Assembly (NCBI GenBank): GCA_020847375.1
Contig: JADLCB010000011.1
Location: 248,001-312,000 of the forward strand
Reading direction: 5' to 3'
Length of the DNA: 64,000 nt
Origin: Phycisphaerales bacterium
GTDB taxonomy: Bacteria; Planctomycetota; Phycisphaerae; Tepidisphaerales; Tepidisphaeraceae
Below the pieces are notes generated by a model, which saw nothing but the letters and a program-made list of their open reading frames with translations, was not told the DNA's origin and ran no database searches. This document shows positions 45,043 to 52,992 of the stretch, one piece after another (position 1 is the stretch's first letter; each line of letters starts with the position of its first letter). A program made the translations under genes and the position numbers.

Positions 45043-45726
45043 TCAAGCAGCCTGTTGAAAGCAAAAGACGGAGCGGCGATCTTTGCGACCTGTCGTCTGA
45101 CGGGTTGGGTTGGCCGCTTGCGGCTCACCAACCACTTCTTCCGGGTCATTTTGCGGCTGAATCGGCTGATCTTTTGGCGAAGACGCAACTTCAACCGGCG
45201 GTGCTGTTTTGGTTTGTGGCTCAACCTTGGCCGGCTCAGGTTGAGATTTGCTGACCTGCGATTGTGGCTTGAGCAGGTCGCCGATTTCCTCGAGCGCGCT
45301 TTTATCGGCATCGGTAGGCAACTGACCAAGCACGGTTTTCAGCTCGGCGTCGAGCGATTCAATTTCGCTACGAAGATGATCGATAACGGTTTCCTGATGC
45401 TCGATGGCCTGGGTTAAGGCAGCCGTTTTCTGTTCCATCTGATCGATCTGCACGCGCTGACGGCCACAGGTCGCCTCTGCCTGTTCCCGATTGGCTCGTT
45501 CCGTGGCCAGATTCGATTCAATCTGATTGCAGCGGTCCAGCTCCACCGCCAGTTCCTTCTGCAGTTCATTGGCGTGCGCTTTACGCTGGGCGATTTCAGC
45601 CTGACGCTCCTCCAGCGTTTTTTCCTGCCTGGTGATTGTGGCCTCGTGTTTTTGGATCTGCTCGCGATGCTTCAGAATCATCGATTTGGCTTGATTCAAC
45701 GCTTCTGCATAGGTCATTACTGCCAT
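45043..45726 (-). CDS. Coiled-coil protein with Pro/Gln-rich tail
   Basis: A 227-aa protein. Residues about 8-130 form a continuous helix rich in Glu, Gln, Arg and Ala with heptad spacing (EATITRQEKTLEERQAEIAQR), typical of a coiled coil. Residues 150-227 are Pro/Gln/Lys-rich and disordered. No signal peptide or membrane segment. A very strong ribosome binding site (AAGGAGG) and a good terminator downstream show that it is a real, probably well-expressed gene. Function unknown; a cytoplasmic structural or scaffold role is possible. Confidence 0.7.
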   Translation of the reverse strand: MAVMTYAEALNQAKSMILKHREQIQKHEATITRQEKTLEERQAEIAQRKAHANELQKELAVELDRCNQIESNLATERANREQAEATCGRQRVQIDQMEQKTAALTQAIEHQETVIDHLRSEIESLDAELKTVLGQLPTDADKSALEEIGDLLKPQSQVSKSQPEPAKVEPQTKTAPPVEVASSPKDQPIQPQNDPEEVVGEPQAANPTRQTTGRKDRRSVFCFQQAA

Positions 45727-45949
45727 AATTGGCCTCCTTCAGGTACGGGTTACAATCCTGACCGTTGTTACATGTCGGGAATTAAGTCCAACAACGTAGT
45801 TTGCATCGGCTGAATCAGGAGGTCGATTTAGATGGTCTGTAGGAGCTGCAGCGAATAAACACGACCGATAACACTGGTCAGTCAAAGATATTCCAACACT
45901 GATACGGTCTCCGCTCCGGCGAGTCGATGTGCTAACCCATCAACAACAA

Positions 45950-45974
45950 AACCCCCGGCGCAATACCGGGGGTT
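45950..45974 (-). terminator. Terminator-like hairpin after the small basic protein gene
   Basis: Perfect 9-bp stem aacccccgg/ccgggggtt (45950-45958, 45966-45974) with a 7-nt loop, placed 38 bp past the stop at 46012. On the minus strand it ends in TTTT followed by gttgttg, a moderate U-tract. Confidence 0.75.
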
Positions 45975-46011
45975 GGATCCTGTGAAGTCTGGTAATTTCA
46001 AGCAGACAAGA

Positions 46012-46302
46012 TTATTTCTTCTTGCCAGCGTCTTTGGCTGGGGCTGCAGCTTTGGCCGGGGCAGCTTTACCTGCGGCACCCTTGCCGGCATCGACCGTCG
46101 CTTCCTCACCCTCAGCAGCCTTCTCTGTGCTCTTTCCGCCGACCGCCATCTTGCGATGTGCCACCTTCGGCAAACCCAGAATTGACTTGCTCTCCTCCCA
46201 TTTGCCGTCGGAAACCAATTTTTCCAGGCGTTCCGCCCTCGACAAAACATTGCGATGACGAACCAGAGCACTGGCACTTTTCAAACTTGCATCTAACGAC
46301 AT
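46012..46302 (-). CDS. PVC-type small basic protein with Ala/Lys-rich extension
   Basis: A 96-aa protein whose first half (MSLDASLKS, VRHRNVLSRAERLEKL, SILGLPKVAHRKM) matches the small basic protein family (TIGR04137-like) shared by Planctomycetes, Verrucomicrobia and Chlamydiae, thought to be ribosome-associated. The second half (about 55-96) is an unusual Ala/Gly/Lys/Glu-rich tail ending KKK. A ribosome binding site (TGAGG) six bases before the ATG supports the start. It is on the same strand as the coiled-coil gene (285-bp gap), with its own terminator. This is the best single taxonomic marker in the window. Confidence 0.8.
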   Translation of the reverse strand: MSLDASLKSASALVRHRNVLSRAERLEKLVSDGKWEESKSILGLPKVAHRKMAVGGKSTEKAAEGEEATVDAGKGAAGKAAPAKAAAPAKDAGKKK

Positions 46303-46486
46303 ACTATACCTCAGTTCCGATCCTTGTATTTCAGGAAATACTGCAATTTAGCTTCAAAGGGTACATTTTAACAGACAAACCATCCCGACTCAAGGCCGGC
46401 CAATACCGTTTTTCAAGATAGTTTTACGATTGATATTTTGCGGAACTTGCTGGTGGAGAGGATTTTATCCGCCGGAATAACCAAAC

Positions 46487-47209
46487 ATGTGGTTGTCATC
46501 ACCATTTTCTCCTGATTTACGCCGTCAGCGGCAGTCGCTGCTGGCGCGTATCAACCGGCGGTACAAGACGTTGCATGAATCGCTGGACATAGGATCAGGC
46601 ACGTTCTGTTTTACGCGGATTTCTGATCCCAACAGCGTTCTGGCTGAGTTTTCCGCTCAGGCCAGCACGCAGAACCAGTACACCACAAGTGACGTGCTGC
46701 ACCTGCCCTATTGGGCTGAGCTTTGGGATAGCTCGCTGGGTATTGCCCAGTGGCTTGGTGGTCAGTCCTTACAAAATGTACGCCTGCTGGATCTGGGTTG
46801 CGGTATGGGGTTGACCGGATCAATTGCTGCCTCGCTGGGCGCACGGGTGCTTTTTGCTGATCTGGAGCCATCCGCCCTGCTGTTTGCGCGCTTGAACAGC
46901 CTGCCCTGGCATCAGCGCGTTCGCACCCGTCGTTTGGACTGGTCGGCCGACCATCTGCGTGAGCATTTTGATCTGATTCTCGGAACCGACATTCTCTACG
47001 AAGTGCGTCAATGGGGCGTATTGGAATCCTTCTGGCGTCAGCACCTGGCCAGGCGCGGTCGCGTCGTACTGGGCGAACCGGGGCGATCCAGCAGCGATGC
47101 CTTCATCGACTGGATCCAGTTGCGCGGCTGGCGTCTGATTCGACAGAGTGTCTCCATACCAACCCGCAGCTCGCCGATCCGTATTTTTATCATCGATGAA
47201 CCGCGCTGA
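46487..47209 (+). CDS. SAM-dependent methyltransferase (lysine-methyltransferase-like)
   Basis: A 240-aa class I methyltransferase. Motif I LLDLGCGMGLTG is near 104. The sequence YWAELWDSSLGIAQWL before motif I is typical of the METTL/PF10294 group (protein-lysine methyltransferases such as ETFB-KMT relatives). A TDILYEV motif (post-II, D-x-x-Y) is near 167. The target is unknown; a protein lysine is the best guess. The gene stands alone on the plus strand between two leftward genes. The ATG at 46487 has no ribosome binding site. Confidence 0.78.
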   Translation: MWLSSPFSPDLRRQRQSLLARINRRYKTLHESLDIGSGTFCFTRISDPNSVLAEFSAQASTQNQYTTSDVLHLPYWAELWDSSLGIAQWLGGQSLQNVRLLDLGCGMGLTGSIAASLGARVLFADLEPSALLFARLNSLPWHQRVRTRRLDWSADHLREHFDLILGTDILYEVRQWGVLESFWRQHLARRGRVVLGEPGRSSSDAFIDWIQLRGWRLIRQSVSIPTRSSPIRIFIIDEPR

Positions 47210-47326
47210 TGATGTGCTCGCCGCAATACCAGTACCAGCATCAAATCATGTTGTGTCAGCGCATAGCACGACCATGCAGTCGGTTTGCCCCTGTCATTGG
47301 TCAATGGCTACGATTTTCTTTCGGTT

Positions 47327-48562
47327 CTACACTGCGGTCGTCGGTTTTCGCCCGCGCGGGACATGAGGAACCAGTGCCCTCTCGAGGTTACGCATCGCCT
47401 GAGCCAGGCGCTGTTCATTTTCGACCAGGGCAATACGGACAAAACCCTCACCGTTTTCACCGAACGCTCCGCCGGGGCTGAGCGCCACCTCGGCTTCATC
47501 CATCATGCGCAGGCAGAACTCGATTGTTCCTTCGTCGGGTTTGAAATGGGCAGGATTGATTTTAGCCCAGACAAACATACTGGCGCGGGGTCGATCATAC
47601 GTCCATCCCAGCTTGTCGCAGCCGCTGCATATCACATCGCGGCGGTTCTGATAAATGGCCGACTGCTGTTCGGGCGTCTGCTGACATTCGCGCATGGCGA
47701 TCACGCTGGCAATCTGAATGGGCTGAAACATGCCATAATCGTAATAGCCTTTGATCGTCGCCAGCGCCTTGACCATGTCCGCGTTGCCGCTGCAAAACCC
47801 GCAGCGCCACCCAGCCATGTTGTAGCTCTTGGACATCGTGGTAAATTCCACCCCGATCTCCTTGGCACCTGGCGCTGACAGGAACGACGGGGACTGATAT
47901 CCGTCGAAATTGATTTCGCCATAGGCAAAATCGCTGATAATCATGACACCATGGCGGTGGCACAGCTCAATCGCCTGTTTCCAGAAATCGGCATCGACCG
48001 TCATGGCGGTTGGGTTATGCGGATAGTTCAGGATCAACAGCTTGGGTTTGGGATACAGCTCAACAAAGACTTTTTCGATACGCTTGAGAAACGCCAGGTC
48101 ATTGCCCAGCGGTACGCGGATGACGTTGGCGCCGGCCATGGCTGGGGCGTAAACGTGGATGGGAAACGCCGGATCGCCGACGACGATCGTGTCGCCCGGG
48201 CCAAGCATCGCCAGGCATAGGTGGCTGAAGCCCTCCTTGGAACCAATGGTCGCGATGATTTCCGTTTCCGGGTCAAGTGTAACGCCGTACTTGCGCTCAT
48301 ACTTCATCGCGACTTCGCGCCTCAATCCGGCAATACCGTTGGAGACACTGTATCGATGATTGCGCGGATCACGCACCGCCTCAGCCAGTTTGTTGACGAC
48401 CACGTCGGGCGTCGGGTCTGTCGGGTTGCCCATGCCCAGGTCGATAATATCGATTCCCGCCACCCGTTTTTCGTACTTCATCTTGTTGATGCGGCCAAAA
48501 AGATATGGCGGCAGACGCTGGATCCGGGCGGAAGGGTCGATTTTGAAGGATTTACTTTCCAT
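47327..48562 (-). CDS. Class I/II aminotransferase (AlaC/LL-diaminopimelate type)
   Basis: A 411-aa fold-type I PLP aminotransferase. RIQRLPPYLFGRINKMK and IDIIDLGMGNPTDPTP at the start match AlaC and the related LL-diaminopimelate aminotransferases. NYPHNPTAM near 175 and SDFAYGEI near 207 follow. The PLP lysine is in TTMSKSYNMAGWR near 240, and the carboxylate Arg is in GFVRIALVEN near 385. It may make alanine from pyruvate and glutamate or LL-DAP for lysine and peptidoglycan synthesis; sequence alone does not decide. The final gene of the leftward run, its start has no strong ribosome binding site. Confidence 0.85.
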   Translation of the reverse strand: MESKSFKIDPSARIQRLPPYLFGRINKMKYEKRVAGIDIIDLGMGNPTDPTPDVVVNKLAEAVRDPRNHRYSVSNGIAGLRREVAMKYERKYGVTLDPETEIIATIGSKEGFSHLCLAMLGPGDTIVVGDPAFPIHVYAPAMAGANVIRVPLGNDLAFLKRIEKVFVELYPKPKLLILNYPHNPTAMTVDADFWKQAIELCHRHGVMIISDFAYGEINFDGYQSPSFLSAPGAKEIGVEFTTMSKSYNMAGWRCGFCSGNADMVKALATIKGYYDYGMFQPIQIASVIAMRECQQTPEQQSAIYQNRRDVICSGCDKLGWTYDRPRASMFVWAKINPAHFKPDEGTIEFCLRMMDEAEVALSPGGAFGENGEGFVRIALVENEQRLAQAMRNLERALVPHVPRGRKPTTAV

Positions 48563-48742
48563 AAGTTGCTCGTCGTTAATAGATCGGTTTTCTGCTTGAC
48601 CAGCAATCAGTTTTGCTCCGATAGCTGGCCAGACAATCAGATCAACCCATTACCCCGTCTAATACGGATAGGGTTGATCGCTGATCGTTATCAGTGCTCT
48701 TTTTATTATATGAGAGCCTATAGACAAAGAGGACGTAAATAA

Positions 48743-50074
48743 TTATTCGTCGGCGCCAGTGGCTGAGGCAGGTTGGGTGGTAGCGGCACCCGCCGCCTGT
48801 TCCGTCACCGCCGGCGTTATGGGCGCAGGCTCCACATTTTCAACTTTCGGCGACTCCGTTATCTGAGGCGCTGCTGATGGCTCGACAACTGGTTCTGTCG
48901 GGTTGGTTTCTGTTTCCTGTTCACCCGGCGCAGGTGCAGTTGTAGGAACCGCTGCATCAGGCACGGTTTTGTTCTCCTGCTGGCGCTGGACATCGCGGAG
49001 AATGCGCTGTTTTTCTTCGTCGCTGGCCGGAGTTGGGTGCATCTGATCATGGAACTGCCGCGCCAGCGTCGGATTGTCGATCTTGATTCGCTGAAGAATA
49101 TCCTGACGAATACTGTTGCGCATGTGGCGCATACTGCTCATCATAAAACTATCGTAGACGTGCTGACGCACCGACTCACGCAGATCTTCATACTTCACCG
49201 CCTTGGGCGCAATGCGTTCTTCCAGCTTGATCAGATGATAGGCATCATCGGCTAGAACTGCATCGGATACTTCCCCGACTTTCAGGGCAAAAGCCGCCTG
49301 TTTGAAAGAATCAGGCAAGCCACCCATTTGCAGACTGAACGGGGTCATTTCACCGCCGCGCGGCGCGGTGATGGTGTTGCGGCTCATTTCCCTGGCCACC
49401 TGGGCAAAATCCTCGCCGCCTGCCAGCCGCCGTTGCGCTTCGGTGATTTCGTGCATATTGCTGACTTGAATATGCCGCACGCGCACGGTCTCACCGTACA
49501 TGGTTCCAAACGCCTGGTGCAGCACATCTTCCGTGATCAATTTTTCCACCTGCGGCTGCGCCAGTTTGCGCAGATACGCATTGGTCTTCATGAGAATATC
49601 AAACTGCGTCCGGCTGATCTGCTGCTGCGTGAGGAATGTCTGGAGCAGGCGGTCATAGTCCTCTGGCGCAGCATCCTGGAACATACCGTGAATGGTCTGA
49701 TCGATTTCCTGTTGAATGTCAGCATCAGAGACTTCGATGCTCCGCAACTGCGCCTCCTGGGCAGCCGTCTTCAAGGTCAGAAGCTGGATCAGAAAGTCCA
49801 GACCGTGTGCTTCGATCAGCGGTTCGACCAACTCATCACGGGTAACGACCACTGAACCGGCGCTGGCGATTTTGACATCCGTTTTTACAGGTTGCGTAAT
49901 GGGCGTTGGTGAAGGCACAACGGGCGTCGAAGTCTGTGCGGCAGCTGGCGCAACGGCGGACGCTGGCTGGGCCGGTCGGTCCGGACTCACCGTCCGCGCG
50001 GGCCGGGGTGCAGCATCGCTGCAGCCAGCAATCATGGCCAGGCACACACCCGCAATCATTGAGCGATACATCAC
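48743..50074 (-). CDS. Parvulin-type peptidyl-prolyl isomerase lipoprotein
   Basis: A 443-aa exported lipoprotein (lipobox IAGC, Cys near 18) with a SurA/PrsA layout. An N-terminal chaperone helix region with a SurA_N-like block follows a Pro/Thr linker (about 20-65). The PpiC domain covers about 195-290 (VRVRHIQVS, GGEDFAQVAREMS, GGEMTPFSLQMGGLPDSFKQAAFALKVGEVSD, YHLIKLEERI). A Pro/Thr/Glu-rich tail (about 360-443) follows. It likely aids folding of exported proteins. The start is selected by GGGGAG eight bases upstream. It lies 96 bp after fabI. Confidence 0.9.
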   Translation of the reverse strand: MMYRSMIAGVCLAMIAGCSDAAPRPARTVSPDRPAQPASAVAPAAAQTSTPVVPSPTPITQPVKTDVKIASAGSVVVTRDELVEPLIEAHGLDFLIQLLTLKTAAQEAQLRSIEVSDADIQQEIDQTIHGMFQDAAPEDYDRLLQTFLTQQQISRTQFDILMKTNAYLRKLAQPQVEKLITEDVLHQAFGTMYGETVRVRHIQVSNMHEITEAQRRLAGGEDFAQVAREMSRNTITAPRGGEMTPFSLQMGGLPDSFKQAAFALKVGEVSDAVLADDAYHLIKLEERIAPKAVKYEDLRESVRQHVYDSFMMSSMRHMRNSIRQDILQRIKIDNPTLARQFHDQMHPTPASDEEKQRILRDVQRQQENKTVPDAAVPTTAPAPGEQETETNPTEPVVEPSAAPQITESPKVENVEPAPITPAVTEQAAGAATTQPASATGADE

Positions 50075-50170
50075 ACAAACTCCCCGGATCGATTTTATAA
50101 TTTCGATCCAGTATCAAAACACGCTACGCTGTATCACGACACCCTACACCGGCACACGCCGAAGATGGAG

Positions 50171-50965
50171 TTATAAACCGACGCTGTTGAATCCGCTGTC
50201 CACATAGATATTTTCGCCGGTTACGCCGCTGGACAAATCACTGAGCAGATAGACCGCCGTCTTGCCGACTTCGTCCGCTTCGATATTGCGATGCAGCGGC
50301 GCTTTACGCTCGGTATGAGCGAACATCTCATCAATACCGCCCACACCCATGGCGCTGAGGGTTCGGATCGGCCCGGCTGAAATGGTATTGACCCGAATCT
50401 TCTTATTACCCAGATCAAACGCCAGATAACGGGCATTGGCTTCCAGCGCCGCCTTAGCCACGCCCATGACGTTGTACCCCGGAATCACTTTCTCCGCTCC
50501 GTAATAGGTCATGGCGATGATGGAACCGCCCTGCGGCATGAGCGGCGCCGCAGCCCGCGCCAGCGAGATCAGGCTGTAGGCGCTGATGTCCAGCGCCTGC
50601 TTGAAGACTTCGCGCGGCGTGGAGGTAAAATTCCCCTCATCTTTTTTCAGATAGTTGGGATTGGCAAAAGCCAGGGAATGAACCAGAAAATCAATCGTTC
50701 CGAATTTTTCCCGGGCGACCGCAAAGAACGCCTCAATATCCTCGTCGCGCGATACATCGCACGGAGCCATCCAGGCATTGGTCACACCAAACGCATCCAG
50801 CCCCTTGCGGGCGCGGCGCTCTGATTTTTCCGGATTATCCCCCGGAAGGAAACCGTAGCCCACCGTTGCCCCGTGTTGGGTGACGTTATTACCAATATGT
50901 GCGCCAATGCTGCGATCGTTGGCGATATTCAGAATCAATCCTTTTTTTCCATCCATCAGTCCCAT
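50171..50965 (-). CDS. fabI: Enoyl-ACP reductase FabI
   Basis: A 264-aa NADH-dependent reductase of type II fatty acid synthesis. It begins LMDGKKGLILNIANDRSIG, the FabI form of the Rossmann fold. The catalytic Tyr is Y164 in the FabI pattern Y-x6-K (Y164, K171), with the second conserved Tyr at 154-155, and the C-terminal end is YVDSGFNSVG. It reduces the trans-2 double bond to complete each elongation round. The ribosome binding site GGAG six bases from the ATG is clear. Confidence 0.96.
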   Translation of the reverse strand: MGLMDGKKGLILNIANDRSIGAHIGNNVTQHGATVGYGFLPGDNPEKSERRARKGLDAFGVTNAWMAPCDVSRDEDIEAFFAVAREKFGTIDFLVHSLAFANPNYLKKDEGNFTSTPREVFKQALDISAYSLISLARAAAPLMPQGGSIIAMTYYGAEKVIPGYNVMGVAKAALEANARYLAFDLGNKKIRVNTISAGPIRTLSAMGVGGIDEMFAHTERKAPLHRNIEADEVGKTAVYLLSDLSSGVTGENIYVDSGFNSVGL

Positions 50966-51143
50966 GCGTATCTCCGTAAATGCTTGAAATCATACTTTAA
51001 GAGCGATTGTCGGATGCGACAAGATGTGCAGCACCAATAATAGGCCACAAATGCGCCCAAAAGATCCAACCAGCGCTATGAACGATGGAATCTGCGCGAA
51101 AATCATCGAAGCAGCACAGCCGGAATGGGTTGCTTCCCGCCAA

Positions 51144-51839
51144 TCACTCCACCGCTGCCAGCCGCGTGCGCGCCGCTGACAGGGTTGGATCCAATTCCAG
51201 CGCACGTCGATAGAACTTGGCCGCACTGAGCCGATCCCCCTTTGACTCAGAAACACTTCCCAGATTGTATTGCACCTGCGCCGGCGGCAAAACCATACTG
51301 AGCTGACTCTGGGCAGCCTCGATCTGACCACGCCGGGCCAGCATTAAACCGTAGTTGATACGGCACGGCGCGTTATCCGGTTCGATCTCAATGCCTTTTT
51401 GGTAGGCCGCTTCGGCTTCGCTTTGTTGACCGGCGATTTCGTAAGTATAACCAAGGTTGCTGTAACCGGCGGCAGAATTGTTAGTTACATCAATATAGCG
51501 CTTCCAGATTTTAACCGCTTCGGGGTATTGTTGCAGTTGTGTCTGTACAACCGCCAGGCGGTAAAGTGCTTGCTTGTTTTTGCCATCCAGTTTCAACGCC
51601 TGGGTGTACTGCTCAACCGCCTTGGTCAGATTGCCTTGTGATTCAGCCAGTTGTCCAGCGGCAAAATGGCTGGTTGCATTCAACGGGGGATCCTTGGATT
51701 TCTCAAATTCCCGATCGGATGCTGAAATAATCTGTTGTTCGTGCGGGGGCACTCCCTTGTTCTGATTCAGATCATTGGAGCATCCAGCCGCAATGATCGC
51801 CGTCAACACCAAACTTATTTGCAATTGGCTTGTACCCAT
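51144..51839 (-). CDS. TPR lipoprotein
   Basis: About 231 aa, with signal peptide and lipobox (IAAGCS, Cys near 19). Four or five tetratricopeptide repeats cover about 60-225 (ATSHFAAGQLAESQGNLTK, KAVEQYTQALKLDGKNKQ, SNLGYTYEIAGQQSEAE, FYRRALELDPTLSAARTRL). A periplasmic adaptor for protein assembly is likely; no partner is known. Start choices are ATG 51839 or 51854 (TTG 51857 upstream); 51839 is used here. It lies between the DHH gene and fabI. Confidence 0.8.
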   Translation of the reverse strand: MGTSQLQISLVLTAIIAAGCSNDLNQNKGVPPHEQQIISASDREFEKSKDPPLNATSHFAAGQLAESQGNLTKAVEQYTQALKLDGKNKQALYRLAVVQTQLQQYPEAVKIWKRYIDVTNNSAAGYSNLGYTYEIAGQQSEAEAAYQKGIEIEPDNAPCRINYGLMLARRGQIEAAQSQLSMVLPPAQVQYNLGSVSESKGDRLSAAKFYRRALELDPTLSAARTRLAAVE

Positions 51840-51932
51840 GCGAATCACTCTCATCAAATAGCGACAACCCCTTGGGTTTTATCGGATGACGGTGGAATGA
51901 GACTGAAAAGTTTACGGCGATGACACGAACGG

Positions 51933-52934
51933 TCAGTTTTGTTCCAGTAGGTGAACCAGGGCAGAACCAACCTTTTCGACCGCTTCATCCAGCGGGGCAT
52001 TGATGCGCAGACCGGCAGCACGGGCATGCCCCCCACCGCCAAACGATTCGGCAAAACGCGCGACATCCACGGTTCCTTTGCTGCGCAAACTGACCCGTAT
52101 TTCGCCACTGTCGGGCGATTCAACAAGTAAAACGGATACCTGCACCGAACCGATCACCAGTGGATCATTGACCAGATTTTCTGTATCGGGAATGGCAGCC
52201 TTGGCCAGGGCAAAATCCTGACGACTCAGGCGCATGATCGCCAGTCGGCCGCCGGCCAGAAGCTGCAACGACTGGCCTGCCCGGTTGTGCAAAATAAAAC
52301 GCCGGTCATTTTCGTTGTGGTAAAGCCGTTGATAGAGGCTGTCGGTGTCGATACCCGTATCCATCAGATCCGCAGCAATACGGAGCGTACGCGGACGGGT
52401 ATTGGCAAATTGAAACCAGCCGGTATCCGACACAATGGCTAAAAAGAGCGCCGCGGCTATTGGTTGATCAAAATTCCCCACCCAACGCTGCAGCAATTGG
52501 CAGGCCATTTCGCCGGCCGCGGCAGCCTGGGTATCCACCACTTTCAAAGTCGCCCAGTCTTCCTGAGTCAGATGATGATCCAGCACAAATTTTGGCGCCG
52601 ACCAATCCACCAGTCGCTGGCGCAGCCCGGGCAATTGTGACCATGTTCCTGTATCCACCACCAGCAGCGCATCAAAGTGATCCAGATTCAGATCGGCTGG
52701 CCAATTTGTTTCAGCATTGTGGGACGGGATCGCGTTATCCTGAAAGACAAAGGCATACTTGGTTGGCAGATGACTGAGCAGTAATACTTCCGCTTGAATA
52801 TTTTTACGGCGCATACCCAGCACCATGGCGGCCGCTGTCCCCAGGGCATCGCCATCAGGGCGAACATGCGTTGTTATCAGCACGCGGCGGCATTTGCTCA
52901 AAGCAGCAATCAGTACATCGTATTGGTCAGCCAT
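51933..52934 (-). CDS. DHH-family phosphoesterase (NrnA-like)
   Basis: A 333-aa protein with DHH and DHHA1 domains. Motif I is THVRPDGDALGTA near 20 (metal-binding His/Asp), followed by VVDTGTW near 95, the DHH motif FVLDHHL near 119 and SDTGWFQF near 170. The C-terminal DHHA1 domain has the GGGHARAAG motif near 304. NrnA-type enzymes degrade short RNA oligomers and/or dephosphorylate pAp. ATG 52934 (M4 of the longer frame) is preferred. The neighbours are not functionally related in an obvious way. Confidence 0.92.
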   Translation of the reverse strand: MADQYDVLIAALSKCRRVLITTHVRPDGDALGTAAAMVLGMRRKNIQAEVLLLSHLPTKYAFVFQDNAIPSHNAETNWPADLNLDHFDALLVVDTGTWSQLPGLRQRLVDWSAPKFVLDHHLTQEDWATLKVVDTQAAAAGEMACQLLQRWVGNFDQPIAAALFLAIVSDTGWFQFANTRPRTLRIAADLMDTGIDTDSLYQRLYHNENDRRFILHNRAGQSLQLLAGGRLAIMRLSRQDFALAKAAIPDTENLVNDPLVIGSVQVSVLLVESPDSGEIRVSLRSKGTVDVARFAESFGGGGHARAAGLRINAPLDEAVEKVGSALVHLLEQN

Positions 52935-52992
52935 GTTGTGCATGATAGTGTTCCCGGCGGTTTCACGCGATGAGCGACAGGTGGGTGTGTAA

